Of a stretch of DNA of 64,000 nucleotides, positions 51,266 through 60,750 are shown one piece after another; position 1 is the stretch's first letter; the number at the start of each line of letters is the position of its first letter. The notes below the pieces were generated by a model. It worked only from the letters and a program-made list of their open reading frames with translations. It was not told the origin of the DNA and searched no databases. Position numbers and translations under genes: made by a program. This DNA comes from Massilia timonae CCUG 45783 (GTDB lineage Bacteria > Pseudomonadota > Gammaproteobacteria > Burkholderiales > Burkholderiaceae_D): the NCBI RefSeq assembly GCF_000315425.1, contig NZ_JH992926.1, forward strand, positions 285,161 through 349,160, in the 5' to 3' direction.

Positions 51266-52633
51266 CTAGAACCAGAACCGGATGCCGGCAACAGCCTGCA
51301 CCTCGCTTTGGCCCCGCCCACGAATGCGCGTGAAGTCGGCGGTTTCGCCGAATTGCCGACTCCATGTCACCCCGATGTAAGGTGCAAACTGGCGTGTGAC
51401 TTCATAACGCAGCCGCAGGCCCGCGCTGATGTCGGACAGGCCGCTGCCTATCTCACGTTCCGGATCGCTACGGCTGTAAAGGTTCGCTTCCACCTCGGGC
51501 TCAAGGATCAGTCGGGAAGTGAATAGAACCTCGTACTTGACACTCAGGCGTGCTGCCAAGCCGCTGCCAGGACGCCAGTACGCTGTCGCCTCGGTCTCGA
51601 ACCAGTAGGGAGCCAGGCCCTGCACGCCAAAGGCTAACCAGTTACGGCTTTTGCCTTCGCCGCTATCGTGCCGGACACCTACTTGCGTGCTCCAGAATGT
51701 TGCAAACGCCCGGTCCCATAAGAGCTCAGTGCGCGCCGACTCAAGTGCCTCGCCACGGCGCTCGCCTTCCGCCTTCACCCAGGCCTTGTCGTAGTCGTTG
51801 CCATACCAGGCCTCGAACTCCACATTCTGGCCTTGCTCACCGTCGCCTTTCGCCGCCTCGGCCTTGTCGAACAGGACTTTCCAGAATGGCGCGTTGTCGT
51901 TCATCTCATGATTACCGAGGTGCGCGAACTTCGTGCCCTCGTTATACGCGTTCGGGTCGCGCGCGTCGGCCGGCGGTGGACCGCCTTGCATGCGCCCCAT
52001 CTGCATGTCCTGTCCGCCGGCGGCGGGCGAAACTATGGCTTGGGCGGCATGATCCATCCCAGCATGGGCGTTACTGGCGGACGCTCCGGGGGGCGGTGCA
52101 TGGCCCATCGCCGAGTGATCCATATTCTGCGCTTGAGGCGCGTTGCGTTGCCCCTGCACTGTCGGACTTGCTTGCGCTGGCATCGCGTGTCCTGCGTGCC
52201 CTGAAGCCGGGCTCTGCTCTCTTACCGGCTGCCCAACGTTTCCTGGTTCCGGAGCCGTAGGCGTGCCTGAGCGATTGGCTGGAGCTGTCGTATGATGGCC
52301 AGTATGTTCAGATCCTTGTCCTTGTTGCTGATTCTGCTGTTCCGCCCGTGATGTCTTTGCTTCCGTTGGGACAGAATGAGCTGCTTGTCCAGAACTTTGT
52401 CTGGCATCTGGTTTTGCAGGCACTGCTGGTTGCAGAACAGGCTTAGCTGGAGAGCTCGGCGGTGTCACGTGACCCATGGCCGCATGATCCATTGTCGAGT
52501 GAGTGTCCCCCGTCAATGATTGCACCGAGGGGACCTGCTGGACGGACGCAGTCGCTTGCGCGGCAGCATTCTGCGAAAAAAGCGAGGCGATCACCAAGGC
52601 ATAAGGAATCGGCTTCCTCAGTTGATTCTTCAT
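51266..52633 (-). CDS. copB: copper resistance outer membrane protein CopB
   Basis: A 455-residue protein. After a signal peptide (to NAAAQA) comes a long low-complexity region rich in Met, His and Pro with repeated MDHAAMGH-type elements that should bind copper, then a beta-barrel CopB domain (from about FWKVLFDKAEA to the terminal FWF, with aromatic end typical of outer membrane assembly). Its ATG overlaps the multicopper oxidase stop (52630-52633). Because the oxidase gene is broken upstream, copB may now be poorly expressed. Confidence 0.92.
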   Translation of the reverse strand: MKNQLRKPIPYALVIASLFSQNAAAQATASVQQVPSVQSLTGDTHSTMDHAAMGHVTPPSSPAKPVLQPAVPAKPDARQSSGQAAHSVPTEAKTSRAEQQNQQQGQGSEHTGHHTTAPANRSGTPTAPEPGNVGQPVREQSPASGHAGHAMPAQASPTVQGQRNAPQAQNMDHSAMGHAPPPGASASNAHAGMDHAAQAIVSPAAGGQDMQMGRMQGGPPPADARDPNAYNEGTKFAHLGNHEMNDNAPFWKVLFDKAEAAKGDGEQGQNVEFEAWYGNDYDKAWVKAEGERRGEALESARTELLWDRAFATFWSTQVGVRHDSGEGKSRNWLAFGVQGLAPYWFETEATAYWRPGSGLAARLSVKYEVLFTSRLILEPEVEANLYSRSDPEREIGSGLSDISAGLRLRYEVTRQFAPYIGVTWSRQFGETADFTRIRGRGQSEVQAVAGIRFWF

Positions 52634-53157
52634 GACACTACTACCTCCCTGAACATTCCGGCTTCCATGTGATAAAGCAGATGACAGTGAAAAGCCCAGT
52701 GGCCCGGCGCATCTGCGGTCACCCGGAAGCTGACGCGTTGCGCGGGCTGAACGTTAATGGTGTGCTTGCGCACCTGGAATTGTCCGGTTGCAGATTCAAG
52801 CTCGCTCCACATCCCGTGCAGGTGGATCGGGTGATTCATCATCGTGTCGTTGACAAGCACAACGCGCAACCGCTCGCCATACCTGAAATGAATTGGCAGG
52901 GACTCCGAAAATTTCTGGCCATCGAACGACCACATGAAGCGCTCCATGTTCCCTGTCAGGTGCAGTTCAATCTCCCGCGTGGGCTCCCGAGGATCAACTG
53001 GTCCTCCAACCGTACGCAAGTCTGCATAGGTCAGTACCCGCCTGCCGTTATCCCGCAGGTTCACGCCAGGTGTCAACGGCGATTGAAAACTGATACAGAT
53101 TTCGTCGTCCCAGCGATTTAAAACTGATACACCGCCGTCGCCGAACACCGTCCGTGT

Positions 53158-53943
53158 TCAGCCCATTTCTGCAACATCGCTCCCCCTCATCATCCCGGCC
53201 TGTCGCTGGTGCTTCAGCCGGTAGCTCTCACCTGCAATCGGCACGATATGCGCATGGTGCAGCAGCCGGTCGAGCAGGGCCGCGGTGAGCGTCGTATCCT
53301 GCGCAAAGGTCGTGTCCCATTGTCCGAACGGCAGGTTACTGGTCACGATCAGGCTGCTGCGCTCATACAAGGCCGCGATCACCTGGAAGAACAGGTTGGC
53401 CTGTTCCCGGTTCATCGGCAAGTAACCTATCTCGTCGATGATCAAGAGCCGATATGCCTTGATCGCGCGGTGCATCACCGCTTTCAAATTGTTCTGCGTA
53501 TGCGCCGTCGTCAGTGCCAGCATGAGGTCGGCCGCCGTCGTGAAGCGCGTCTTGATGCCGGCCTGCGTGGCCTTGTAACCCAGTGCCATCGCCAGGTGCG
53601 TTTTGCCTACACCGCTCGGCCCGACCAGTACCACGTTCTCATGCCGCTCGACGAATCCCAGGCCGGCCAGCTCCTCGACTTGGCTGCGCTTTACGCCTTT
53701 GGCGAAGTCATAGTTAAATTCGTCCAGCGTCTTCACCACGGGGAATCCTGCCAGACGGGTCATCGTGTTTTGCTTGCGCACGTTGCGCCCAGCTGCTTCC
53801 TCCCTCAGCAGCCCCTCCAGGAAGTCGCTGTAGGCCATCTCCTGTTTCGCTGCTTTCTGGGTTGCGGCGCCGTAGCCCTGTGCCACGAACGGCAGGTTCA
53901 GGCTCTCGCACAACGCCGCGATACGCTCATGCTGCAGGTTCAT
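53158..53943 (-). CDS. istB: IS21-family helper ATPase IstB
   Basis: A 261-residue AAA+ ATPase that regulates IstA. Walker A is GPSGVGKTH (about residue 108) and Walker B LLIIDEIGYLP (about 167), with the sensor SNLPFGQWD. Its ATG overlaps the istA stop. Confidence 0.95.
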   Translation of the reverse strand: MNLQHERIAALCESLNLPFVAQGYGAATQKAAKQEMAYSDFLEGLLREEAAGRNVRKQNTMTRLAGFPVVKTLDEFNYDFAKGVKRSQVEELAGLGFVERHENVVLVGPSGVGKTHLAMALGYKATQAGIKTRFTTAADLMLALTTAHTQNNLKAVMHRAIKAYRLLIIDEIGYLPMNREQANLFFQVIAALYERSSLIVTSNLPFGQWDTTFAQDTTLTAALLDRLLHHAHIVPIAGESYRLKHQRQAGMMRGSDVAEMG

Positions 53944-55049
53944 GCCGCCACCCCTTCCGATACCCGCACCAGCAGCGCGTCATACACCTGCAACGGATGC
54001 TGTACCGGAGAAGGTTGCGCGATCCGCTCCACCACTGCTGCCGGCCGCGGCGCCGCAGGTGCTGCAGCAGCCGGCTGCGGCCTGGCTGCCGCGATGTCCG
54101 CCCGCCACGGTGCCGGCAGCGCTTGCAGGTGCTCCACTTCCCGCTTCAAGGCTTCGGCTGGCGGTTCTCCGGTCGTGCCGTGGATGCGCGCATTGGCCAC
54201 TTCGCGCAGCCAGTGGGCCACCTCGACGTTGGCCGTCACGACGTCGAGCTTCTGGCCGCTCTGTGCCAGCCGGCTCGCCAGCGGCACATAGAACGATCGG
54301 CGCAGGTAGCCGTTGAACCGCTCGACCTTACCCTTGGTCTTGGCCCGGTACGGCTGGCACAGCTTGATCACGAAGCCGCTATGCCTGGCATAGTCCAGGA
54401 AGCCGGCGTGGAAGCGGTGCTCGCCCTCACCGTACGCATCGCGCTCCAGTACCACCGTCTTCATATTGTCGTACAGGACCCGCCGCGTCACGCCGCCGAA
54501 CGCTGCAAAGGCGCGCTCGTGGCAGGCGATCAGGGTATCCACCTTCATGTTGTTGACGAACTCCACGTAGCTGGCCCGGCTAAAGCCGAGCGTCGCGCAG
54601 AACGCGTGCAATGGCGCGCTGCCTTTACGAAATTCGACCCAGTCCACCTGCAGCTGCTCACCCATCGCCGTCTCGAAACGCACCACCGGATCGGCGGGAG
54701 GCGCCGGGCGCAAGGTGCGCACGAAGGCCCTCAACTGGCTCATGCCGCCCTCGTAGCCGCGCGCGGCAATCTCGCGGTACAGCACGGTGGCTGGAATCAC
54801 GTCGGGCTGAGCAGCTTGCTGCCGATCCCTCAGGTACTGCTCGAACTGCGCCAGCTTCGTCTGGCGTTTGACTTTGCGTTCGTACTTCGGCACGGCCTCC
54901 AGGGCCAGGTGCCGGCGCACCGTGTTCACTGCACAGCCTACCTCGGCGGCGATCTGCCGAAGGCTTAACCCATGCTTCTTCAGTAGTTGGATTTCCACGT
55001 ACACCTCTTTGGGTTTCAAGGCCGCTCCGCAAAGCGGCCATCTTCTCAA
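53940..55049 (-). CDS. istA: IS21-family transposase IstA
   Basis: A 369-residue DDE transposase. An N-terminal helix-turn-helix (GLSLRQIAAEVGCAVNTVRRH) precedes the catalytic core, with Asp in QVDWVEF, Asp in LYDNMKTVV and Glu in KGKVERFNGYL. The ATG at 55049 gives a few extra residues; a start nearer VYVEIQLLKKHG is possible. Confidence 0.92.
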   Translation of the reverse strand: MRRWPLCGAALKPKEVYVEIQLLKKHGLSLRQIAAEVGCAVNTVRRHLALEAVPKYERKVKRQTKLAQFEQYLRDRQQAAQPDVIPATVLYREIAARGYEGGMSQLRAFVRTLRPAPPADPVVRFETAMGEQLQVDWVEFRKGSAPLHAFCATLGFSRASYVEFVNNMKVDTLIACHERAFAAFGGVTRRVLYDNMKTVVLERDAYGEGEHRFHAGFLDYARHSGFVIKLCQPYRAKTKGKVERFNGYLRRSFYVPLASRLAQSGQKLDVVTANVEVAHWLREVANARIHGTTGEPPAEALKREVEHLQALPAPWRADIAAARPQPAAAAPAAPRPAAVVERIAQPSPVQHPLQVYDALLVRVSEGVAA

Positions 55050-56764
55050 AATGGTGTATCAGTTTTCAATCGCTGCCTGTATCAGTTTACAACCGCTGCT
55101 GACACCAGGGTCGTCCAGATTCGTCCTGGGCATGTCAACACGCATGTCAACGCCCGGGCCATACTCAGTTCGCGCATGACGTACCTTCGGCGCTTGAGCT
55201 GGCTTGGACGTCGATGCTGTCGTCGACTGGCCATGGCCTGCATGCGAGTCAGCCGCTGTCGGCGCATCCTGTGCATGGTTTTGGTGCGTCGCTATGGCCT
55301 CACGACTTGCCGTACTGGATGAGGACGAGTTTTGCATTGCTCCATGGCCGCCGTGGCCGCCATTTGCGCCCGACATGGCCATTGCTCCCATCATGTCAAC
55401 CATAGTGAGCCAGTGTGCCTCGTCAATTTCCGGAACAGGTGCCTGCATCCCTTGGCGGGGTGCGAGGGTTGCGCGTACCGATCCGGAGCGGCCGATGGAC
55501 TGAGCGAAGATTGTGTAAGCCTGCTCTTCAGTCGGCTCGACGATGACATCGTAGGTTTCAGCTACCGAAACACGAATCTCGTCGACCGTCACCGGCTCCA
55601 CATCCTGCCCGTCGGCGGTAACGACGGTCATTTTCAAACCTGGAATGCGCAGATCGAAGATAGTCGTTGCCGAACCATTGATGATCCGAAGTCGAACCTT
55701 CTCGCCAGGGCTGAATATTCCAGTCCAGTTGCTCTCTGAGGTCGAGCCGTTGATCAGGTACCTTAGTGCGCTACTGATGTTCCGGCTAGCCGTGACATCG
55801 CTGAAGTCAGTCGGCATCATGCGCATCTGATTCCACATCTTGCGCTTTTCAACCGCGCCCGAAACACCCATGCGCTGGGCATCTTGCATAAACTCACCGA
55901 ACGTCGGCTGTTTGTTATTGAAGAAGTCGCTCATCTTTTTAAGATTAGCGAGTACGCGCTCAGGCTTTTCGTCGGTCCAGTCCGACAGCATGACTACGTA
56001 ATCACGGTCGGCCGAAACTAGCTCACCGTTTTTTGGGAGCACAACGATCGGACCGTACAATCCTGTCTGCTCCTGGAAGGCTGAGTGGCTGTGATACCAG
56101 TATGTGCCTGCTTGCTGCACTTTGAACCGGTAGGTGAAGGTCTGACCTGGCGCAATGCCTGAAAAGCTTATTCCCGGAACGCCGTCCATTTCCTCCGGAA
56201 GCAAGATTCCATGCCAATGGATGGAGCTAACGGTCTGCAGTTGGTTGGTGACCCGGATGGTCACGGTATCGCCCTCGTTCCAACACAAAATCGGGGCAGG
56301 AACCTGGCCATTTACCGCGGTAGCGATCCGCGCGGCGCCCGTAAAGTTGACGGGCATGGGAGCGATCACTAGGTCAAAGTCGGTCCCGCGCAGAGTCCCC
56401 CGGTCGCTAGGCTGCGCAAAGAGTGAACGGGGATTCAAGCTTGCAAGACCGATCGCTGCACCGGCACCCTGCAGGAAGCGGCGGCGCCAGTTGCTATTGC
56501 AGCTAGCGTCGATATCGAACGAATTCATTTGGTTCTCCGATTAATCGATAGATCATTTGACGACCCAGAATGCGGAATGCAACGCATCGGGCTTCGTCAA
56601 AAATTTTTGGCTATGGGTGCGCAAAGTAGGCCAGCCAATACTGCCACTAATGAAGTAGCAAGTACGGCGTGATTCGGCATCAGCTTGATGGAACAGATTG
56701 TCCAACGGCCAGCGCTGCCCTGGCATGCTTGAATCGAGGAACAGGCACGCCGCGGACCAGCCTA

Positions 56765-57184
56765 CTATGATGCGAGGGAATGAGAGGATCGTGGCGGTCG
56801 CTCCAGCCGTGGCGGGAAATGACCAGTGAAGGAGAAAGTGGCTTTTGGCTTGGCAGTTACAGCCGAATCTTGCACAGCAGCGAGGCTGAAAACTGGTGGA
56901 GGCGCATAGCTACCAATACAGCACCCGGAACATGTTCCGCAATTCGCGCCCTTGTGACTACGCATGCGCTCACAATCGCCAGACGCAGCGTCGTCTCCAG
57001 AGGTGACGATATCACTAAGGTTCGCCGAGATTTCAGGCGTGGGATATACAACTTGTTGAGCGCTGTCGGGGTCAACTTGATGATGCGCCATGCTACAAGC
57101 GAACTGCGCGACCCCGGCGATACTCTGTATCGGCAGGGTCACGAACAATAGGCAAAGCAAGAAGGTTTTTAACCGGTGGTGCAT
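56765..57184 (-). CDS. CopL-like periplasmic Cys/His protein (second copy)
   Basis: A 139-residue protein with a signal peptide (LKTFLLCLLFVTLPIQSIAG) and the Cys motif CGTCSGCCIGSYAPP, matching CSACSAFCLGAVAPP in the protein at 39847-40275. It precedes the multicopper oxidase and copB on the same strand, as its paralogue precedes the other copper run. A further AHH-type His motif is present but fewer His than in the paralogue. Confidence 0.72.
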   Translation of the reverse strand: MHHRLKTFLLCLLFVTLPIQSIAGVAQFACSMAHHQVDPDSAQQVVYPTPEISANLSDIVTSGDDAASGDCERMRSHKGANCGTCSGCCIGSYAPPPVFSLAAVQDSAVTAKPKATFSFTGHFPPRLERPPRSSHSLAS

Positions 57185-57360
57185 ATGGCAACCTTAGCAT
57201 GGTCATCGAACACCATTCCACACGTTTCGCACGGGCACCAAGCACGCCACACTCGACGGGCCACTTGTTCGAATGCGATGTAAAGCTGCTTTGAGTCAAT
57301 CGGTACTTGCCTAAGCGAACACGCAAGGTAAACACAACGTTCCCTACTGCGGTCGCGTTA

Positions 57361-57480
57361 CACCTTGAAATCGTCGAACGAGACGTTGCGGTCGTCTATT
57401 CCCTTCGCGCGGCATTCTGCATGTAGCGTTGAGCATTGCTGGAGGGCCGCATAGGTAACATTCGAGCGAGGTGGGGGAAG
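57361..57480 (-). pseudogene. C-terminal remnant of an NqrF-like flavin reductase
   Basis: On the minus strand ECYLCGPPAMLN is followed, after a one-base frame change, by TLHAECRAKGIDDRNVSFDD and FKV-stop. YxCGPPxMxNA and a final DDF are the NAD-site and tail motifs of NqrF-type and related ferredoxin reductases. The rest of the gene is not found across the IS256 insertion, so only a scrap remains. Confidence 0.55.
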
Positions 57481-57490
57481 GCCACATCCG

Positions 57491-58853
57491 GAGCCTGTCA
57501 GAATTTCTGTGTGGAACGGGGTCATGAAATAATCCCGAAAGGACTGTTCCATGACCGAAGTGATGACCACCAAGAAGCCCAAAAAACAGAAAGCAGCGTA
57601 CCCGTTTCCCGTTGAGCTGATCGACCAGTTGCTGGCCCAGGTTGAGAACAAGGACGCCGAGTCGATCCTTGGCGAATCGGGCCTCGCCGGGCAGCTCAAA
57701 AAAATGCTGGCCGAGCGTATGTTGTCGGCCGAGTTGAACCACCACCTGGCCAACGAGGAAGACGGCAGCAGAAACCACCGCAACGGTAGCAGCCCGAAGA
57801 AGGTCTTGACGCCAGGCGGGGAGCTCCACCTGGACATTCCGCGCGATCGTCTGTCGAGCTTCGAGCCCAAACTGGTGGCCAAACATCAGCGCCGGATGTC
57901 GGGCTTCGACGATCACGTTATCAGCATGTACGCTCGTGGTATGAGCGTGCGCGAGATTCAGGCGCATTTGCTGGAGTTGTACGGCACCGAGGTGTCGCCA
58001 GACCTGATTTCGACCATCACCGACGAAGTGCTCGAGGAGGTCGCGCAGTGGCAGCAGCGGCCGCTCGAGGCGATGTATCCGATCGTGTATTTCGACGCGT
58101 TGCGCCTGAAGATCCGGGACGAAGGCACGGTCAAGAACAAGGCCGTATATCTGGCCTTGGGCATTCGTGCCGACGGCCGCAAGGAAGTGCTGGGTCTGTG
58201 GATCGAACAGACCGAAGGCGCCAAATTCTGGCTGAAGGTTTTCAACGAACTCAAGAACCGCGGACTGGACGATATCCTGATCGCCGTCGTCGATGGCCTG
58301 CGCGGCTTCCCGGAGGCCATCGAGGCCGTTTATCCGCAAGCGCAGATCCAGACGTGCATCGTGCACCTGATCCGCAATTCGACGACGCTTGCGGCCTGGA
58401 AGGACCGGAAGGAACTGGCAGCGGCGCTCAAGCCGATCTACCACGCTGCCAACGCCGAGCTGGCCGAAGCGGCGCTGGATGCCTTTGCAGAAGGCCCATG
58501 GGGCACCAAGTTTCCGACCGTGGCCGCGATGTGGCGGCGCCAGTGGCAGCAGGTGATTCCGTTCTTTGCCTACCCACCTGAAGTGCGCACGATCATCTAC
58601 ACGACCAACGCTATTGAAAGCCTGCATATGCGTCTGCGGAAGATCGTCAAGAACCGTGGTCACTTCCCCAGCGACGAAGCCGCGACCAAGTTATTGTTCC
58701 TGGCCTTGCGCAATATCGAGAAAGATTGGAAGATGCCACAGCGTACCTGGAAGCAGGCTGCCAACCAGTTCGCCATCATGTTCGGCGAGCGCTTCACGAA
58801 CGCGATTATCTAACTACGAATTCTGGCCCCGCACACAGAATTTCTGACAGGTC
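57491..58853 (+). mobile_element. IS256-family insertion sequence
   Basis: A 1363-bp element. The left end GAGCCTGTCAGAATTTCTGT pairs with the right end, reversed GACCTGTCAGAAATTCTGT. A 9-bp target duplication CCACATCCG lies at 57482-57490 and 58854-58862, so the borders are fixed. The transposase is intact. Confidence 0.92.
57551..58813 (+). CDS. IS256-family (mutator-type) transposase
   Basis: A 420-residue DDE transposase. Asp in VYFDALRLKI, Asp in VVDGLRGFPEAI and Glu in YTTNAIESLHMRLRK are the expected residues, with the CIVHLIRNS motif between. Length is normal for the family. Confidence 0.95.
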   Translation: MTEVMTTKKPKKQKAAYPFPVELIDQLLAQVENKDAESILGESGLAGQLKKMLAERMLSAELNHHLANEEDGSRNHRNGSSPKKVLTPGGELHLDIPRDRLSSFEPKLVAKHQRRMSGFDDHVISMYARGMSVREIQAHLLELYGTEVSPDLISTITDEVLEEVAQWQQRPLEAMYPIVYFDALRLKIRDEGTVKNKAVYLALGIRADGRKEVLGLWIEQTEGAKFWLKVFNELKNRGLDDILIAVVDGLRGFPEAIEAVYPQAQIQTCIVHLIRNSTTLAAWKDRKELAAALKPIYHAANAELAEAALDAFAEGPWGTKFPTVAAMWRRQWQQVIPFFAYPPEVRTIIYTTNAIESLHMRLRKIVKNRGHFPSDEAATKLLFLALRNIEKDWKMPQRTWKQAANQFAIMFGERFTNAII

Positions 58854-58956
58854 CCACATCCGTGTTAAGCGAAGATCACGACTAGTCGGCTGCCTAGTTA
58901 AGAAGTGAGACTTTTCTTCATCCGTCTCACGTATCAAGCTGTGAAATACGGCTAGA

Positions 58957-59370
58957 ATGTCACGGACCGCCGTTACCTTTCCAAACCCGATGCGACGCTC
59001 CTTCCCCGCACTGTTCAGATGCATTGCACTTCTCCTCGTCATGACCTTCATGACGTCGGGCATGGCGATGGCATCGTACGTGTGCCCGGAGATAGTCGGC
59101 AAGCAGGCGCCCATGCAGATGATGGATGGGGAGCTCTGCGCCGGCATGGACATGGAGCGCCCCGTCCATTGTGCCGAGTTCTCGGCTGACACCAAGGCGT
59201 CCGTCGACCACCATAACCCGGCTCCTGCGCTGAGCCTGCTGTCTCCCGCCGGCCTCGTTCGGATCGTCGCACCCGTCTCGACGCTTGCGGTCTCCCTGCC
59301 CTGGCTCGGCGACCTCCCCGCGCCGGACGCTGACCCGCCCTACCTGCGAACTCTGCGTATCCGAGTCTGA
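58957..59370 (+). CDS. exported protein of unknown function before the Cus-type operon
   Basis: A 137-residue protein with one hydrophobic signal-like segment (FRCIALLLVMTFMTSGMAMA), then a Met/Cys-containing part (CPEIVGKQAPMQMMDGELCAGMDMERPVHCAEF) that could bind copper, and a hydrophobic C-terminal third. ATG 58990 is an alternative start. It precedes the tripartite efflux genes by 63 bases. Family not recognised; a similar leader gene is usual in copper or nickel efflux clusters. Confidence 0.65.
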   Translation: MSRTAVTFPNPMRRSFPALFRCIALLLVMTFMTSGMAMASYVCPEIVGKQAPMQMMDGELCAGMDMERPVHCAEFSADTKASVDHHNPAPALSLLSPAGLVRIVAPVSTLAVSLPWLGDLPAPDADPPYLRTLRIRV

Positions 59371-59433
59371 CCACCTCCCGTCTGGCATGTGCCCGGCCAG
59401 TTGCCGGCGCTCGTTTTCATTCGCGGAGGATGT

Positions 59434-60750
59434 ATGTATTCTTATCTCATGTCACGTCATGGCGTGCCGGCCAAGCCCGCACGCCTTGGCCACGCTCTGG
59501 TCGTGGCCTTGTTCCTACTTGTTCCGAGGGGCGCATCTGCTGCCCCCGTTGGGCTTTCCCTGAACGAAGCCCTGGCACTTGCAACGTCCGTTTCGTCCTC
59601 AGCAAAGGCGGCACAGGCCTCGGTCGCCTCAAGCGAGCATGCTGCCGCGCGCGCGGACCAGTTGCCCGACCCTACCCTGAAACTGGGCATCGATAACCTG
59701 CCCGTAACGGGCCCGGACCGCTTCCGCCCCAAAGCCGATTTCATGACAATGCGCCGGATCGGCATCGAACAGCAATGGGTTTCCCGCGGCAAGCGGGAGG
59801 CCCGGACGCAGGTGGCACGCCGCACGGTCGAGGCCGCCGAGGCGGCGCATCTCGACAAGGTCGCGAATATCCGTGTCGAGACCGGAAAAGCGTGGCTGAC
59901 CGTGCTGTACAAGCAGCGAGCGGTCGGCCTGTCCAGGTCGATTGCGCACGAAATGGAAAGCGAACTTTCGGCCCTCCAGGCATCGCATCGCGGGGCCAAG
60001 GCCTCGGCCAGCGACGTCCTTCAGGCAAGAGCCGAGCTCGTGCTCAGCGGCGACGACGTCGATGCGGCCGAGCAGGACCTGCAGACCGCGCTCCTCCAGC
60101 TGCGCCGCTGGACCCGCACCGACTCCAGGGCCGTGTCTGATGAGGGGCCGAATCTGGACACTGCGGCAACCCGCTTGGCGATGTCGAACCTGGAAAGCAT
60201 GCATCCGGCCATCCTCGGCGCACGCCGCGCCGTCGACCTGGCCGACGCCGACGCGGGCGCGGCCGTACAAGAAAGCCGGCCCGACTGGTCATTCGAAGCC
60301 GGCTTCGCCCAGCGCGGCGGACAGTTTTCAAACATGGTTTCGTTTGGCGTCAGCATCCCCTTGACCATCCACCGGGCGCAGCGCCAGGACCGCGAGATCG
60401 CGGAGAAAGCCGAACTGGGCACACGGGCAAGGCTGGAGTACGAGGAGGCTTTGCTCGAGACACGGTCGGCTATCGAGGCCCAGTTGGGGCAGCTCGAGAG
60501 CCTGAAGCGCCGCATCGCCCGGCTCGAGAAGGAACTGCTGCCGACGGCGGCACGGCAGGTCGAGACCGCGCTGGCCGACTATCGCGGCGGGATGGGAACG
60601 CTGACCTCGGTATTCAAAGCCCGGCGTGCCGCTCTCGCGCGCAGGCTGCAGGTTAATGCGCTCGAGCTGGAGGCCGCACTGGTGTGGGCGGGACTGGAAC
60701 TGCGCCTGCTTCCGCAGGACTTGGCAAGTGCCGGGAGGACTGGCAAATGA
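59434..60750 (+). CDS. cusC: outer membrane channel of heavy-metal efflux (CusC/CzcC type)
   Basis: A 438-residue TolC-family channel. A signal peptide covers about residues 13-38. Two long-helix repeats follow, with LPDPTLKLGIDNLP and later GFAQRGGQFSNMVSFGVSIPL, which are typical of CzcC/CusC-type proteins. ATG 59434 with GGAGG upstream is chosen. Its stop overlaps the adaptor start (ATGA). Confidence 0.9.
   Translation: MYSYLMSRHGVPAKPARLGHALVVALFLLVPRGASAAPVGLSLNEALALATSVSSSAKAAQASVASSEHAAARADQLPDPTLKLGIDNLPVTGPDRFRPKADFMTMRRIGIEQQWVSRGKREARTQVARRTVEAAEAAHLDKVANIRVETGKAWLTVLYKQRAVGLSRSIAHEMESELSALQASHRGAKASASDVLQARAELVLSGDDVDAAEQDLQTALLQLRRWTRTDSRAVSDEGPNLDTAATRLAMSNLESMHPAILGARRAVDLADADAGAAVQESRPDWSFEAGFAQRGGQFSNMVSFGVSIPLTIHRAQRQDREIAEKAELGTRARLEYEEALLETRSAIEAQLGQLESLKRRIARLEKELLPTAARQVETALADYRGGMGTLTSVFKARRAALARRLQVNALELEAALVWAGLELRLLPQDLASAGRTGK

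Larger units (their letters stand above)
53071..55104 (-). mobile_element. IS21-family insertion in the multicopper oxidase gene
   Basis: A 2034-bp element. Ends are TGTCAACGGCGATTGAAAAC and, reversed, TGTCAGCAGCGGTTGTAAAC, each followed by an inner repeat AAACTGATACA, as IS21 elements have multiple end repeats. The target duplication is CCAGG (53066-53070, 55105-55109). istA and istB are intact. Confidence 0.92.
52630..56528 (-). pseudogene. pcoA: multicopper oxidase of the PcoA/CopA type, split by IS21
   Basis: The N-terminal part (56528-55105) has a Tat-type signal (NWRRRFLQGAGAAIG), HWHG, YHSH and a Met/His-rich linker; the C-terminal part (53070-52630) has HPIHLHG and HCHLLYHMEAGM. Removing 53071-55104 and one copy of the 5-bp duplication CCAGG restores the frame at DDPG-V-NLRDNGRR, typical of three-domain CopA oxidases. 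GGAGAACC precedes the start. The broken gene should yield only a copper-site-incomplete N-terminal fragment. Confidence 0.93.
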
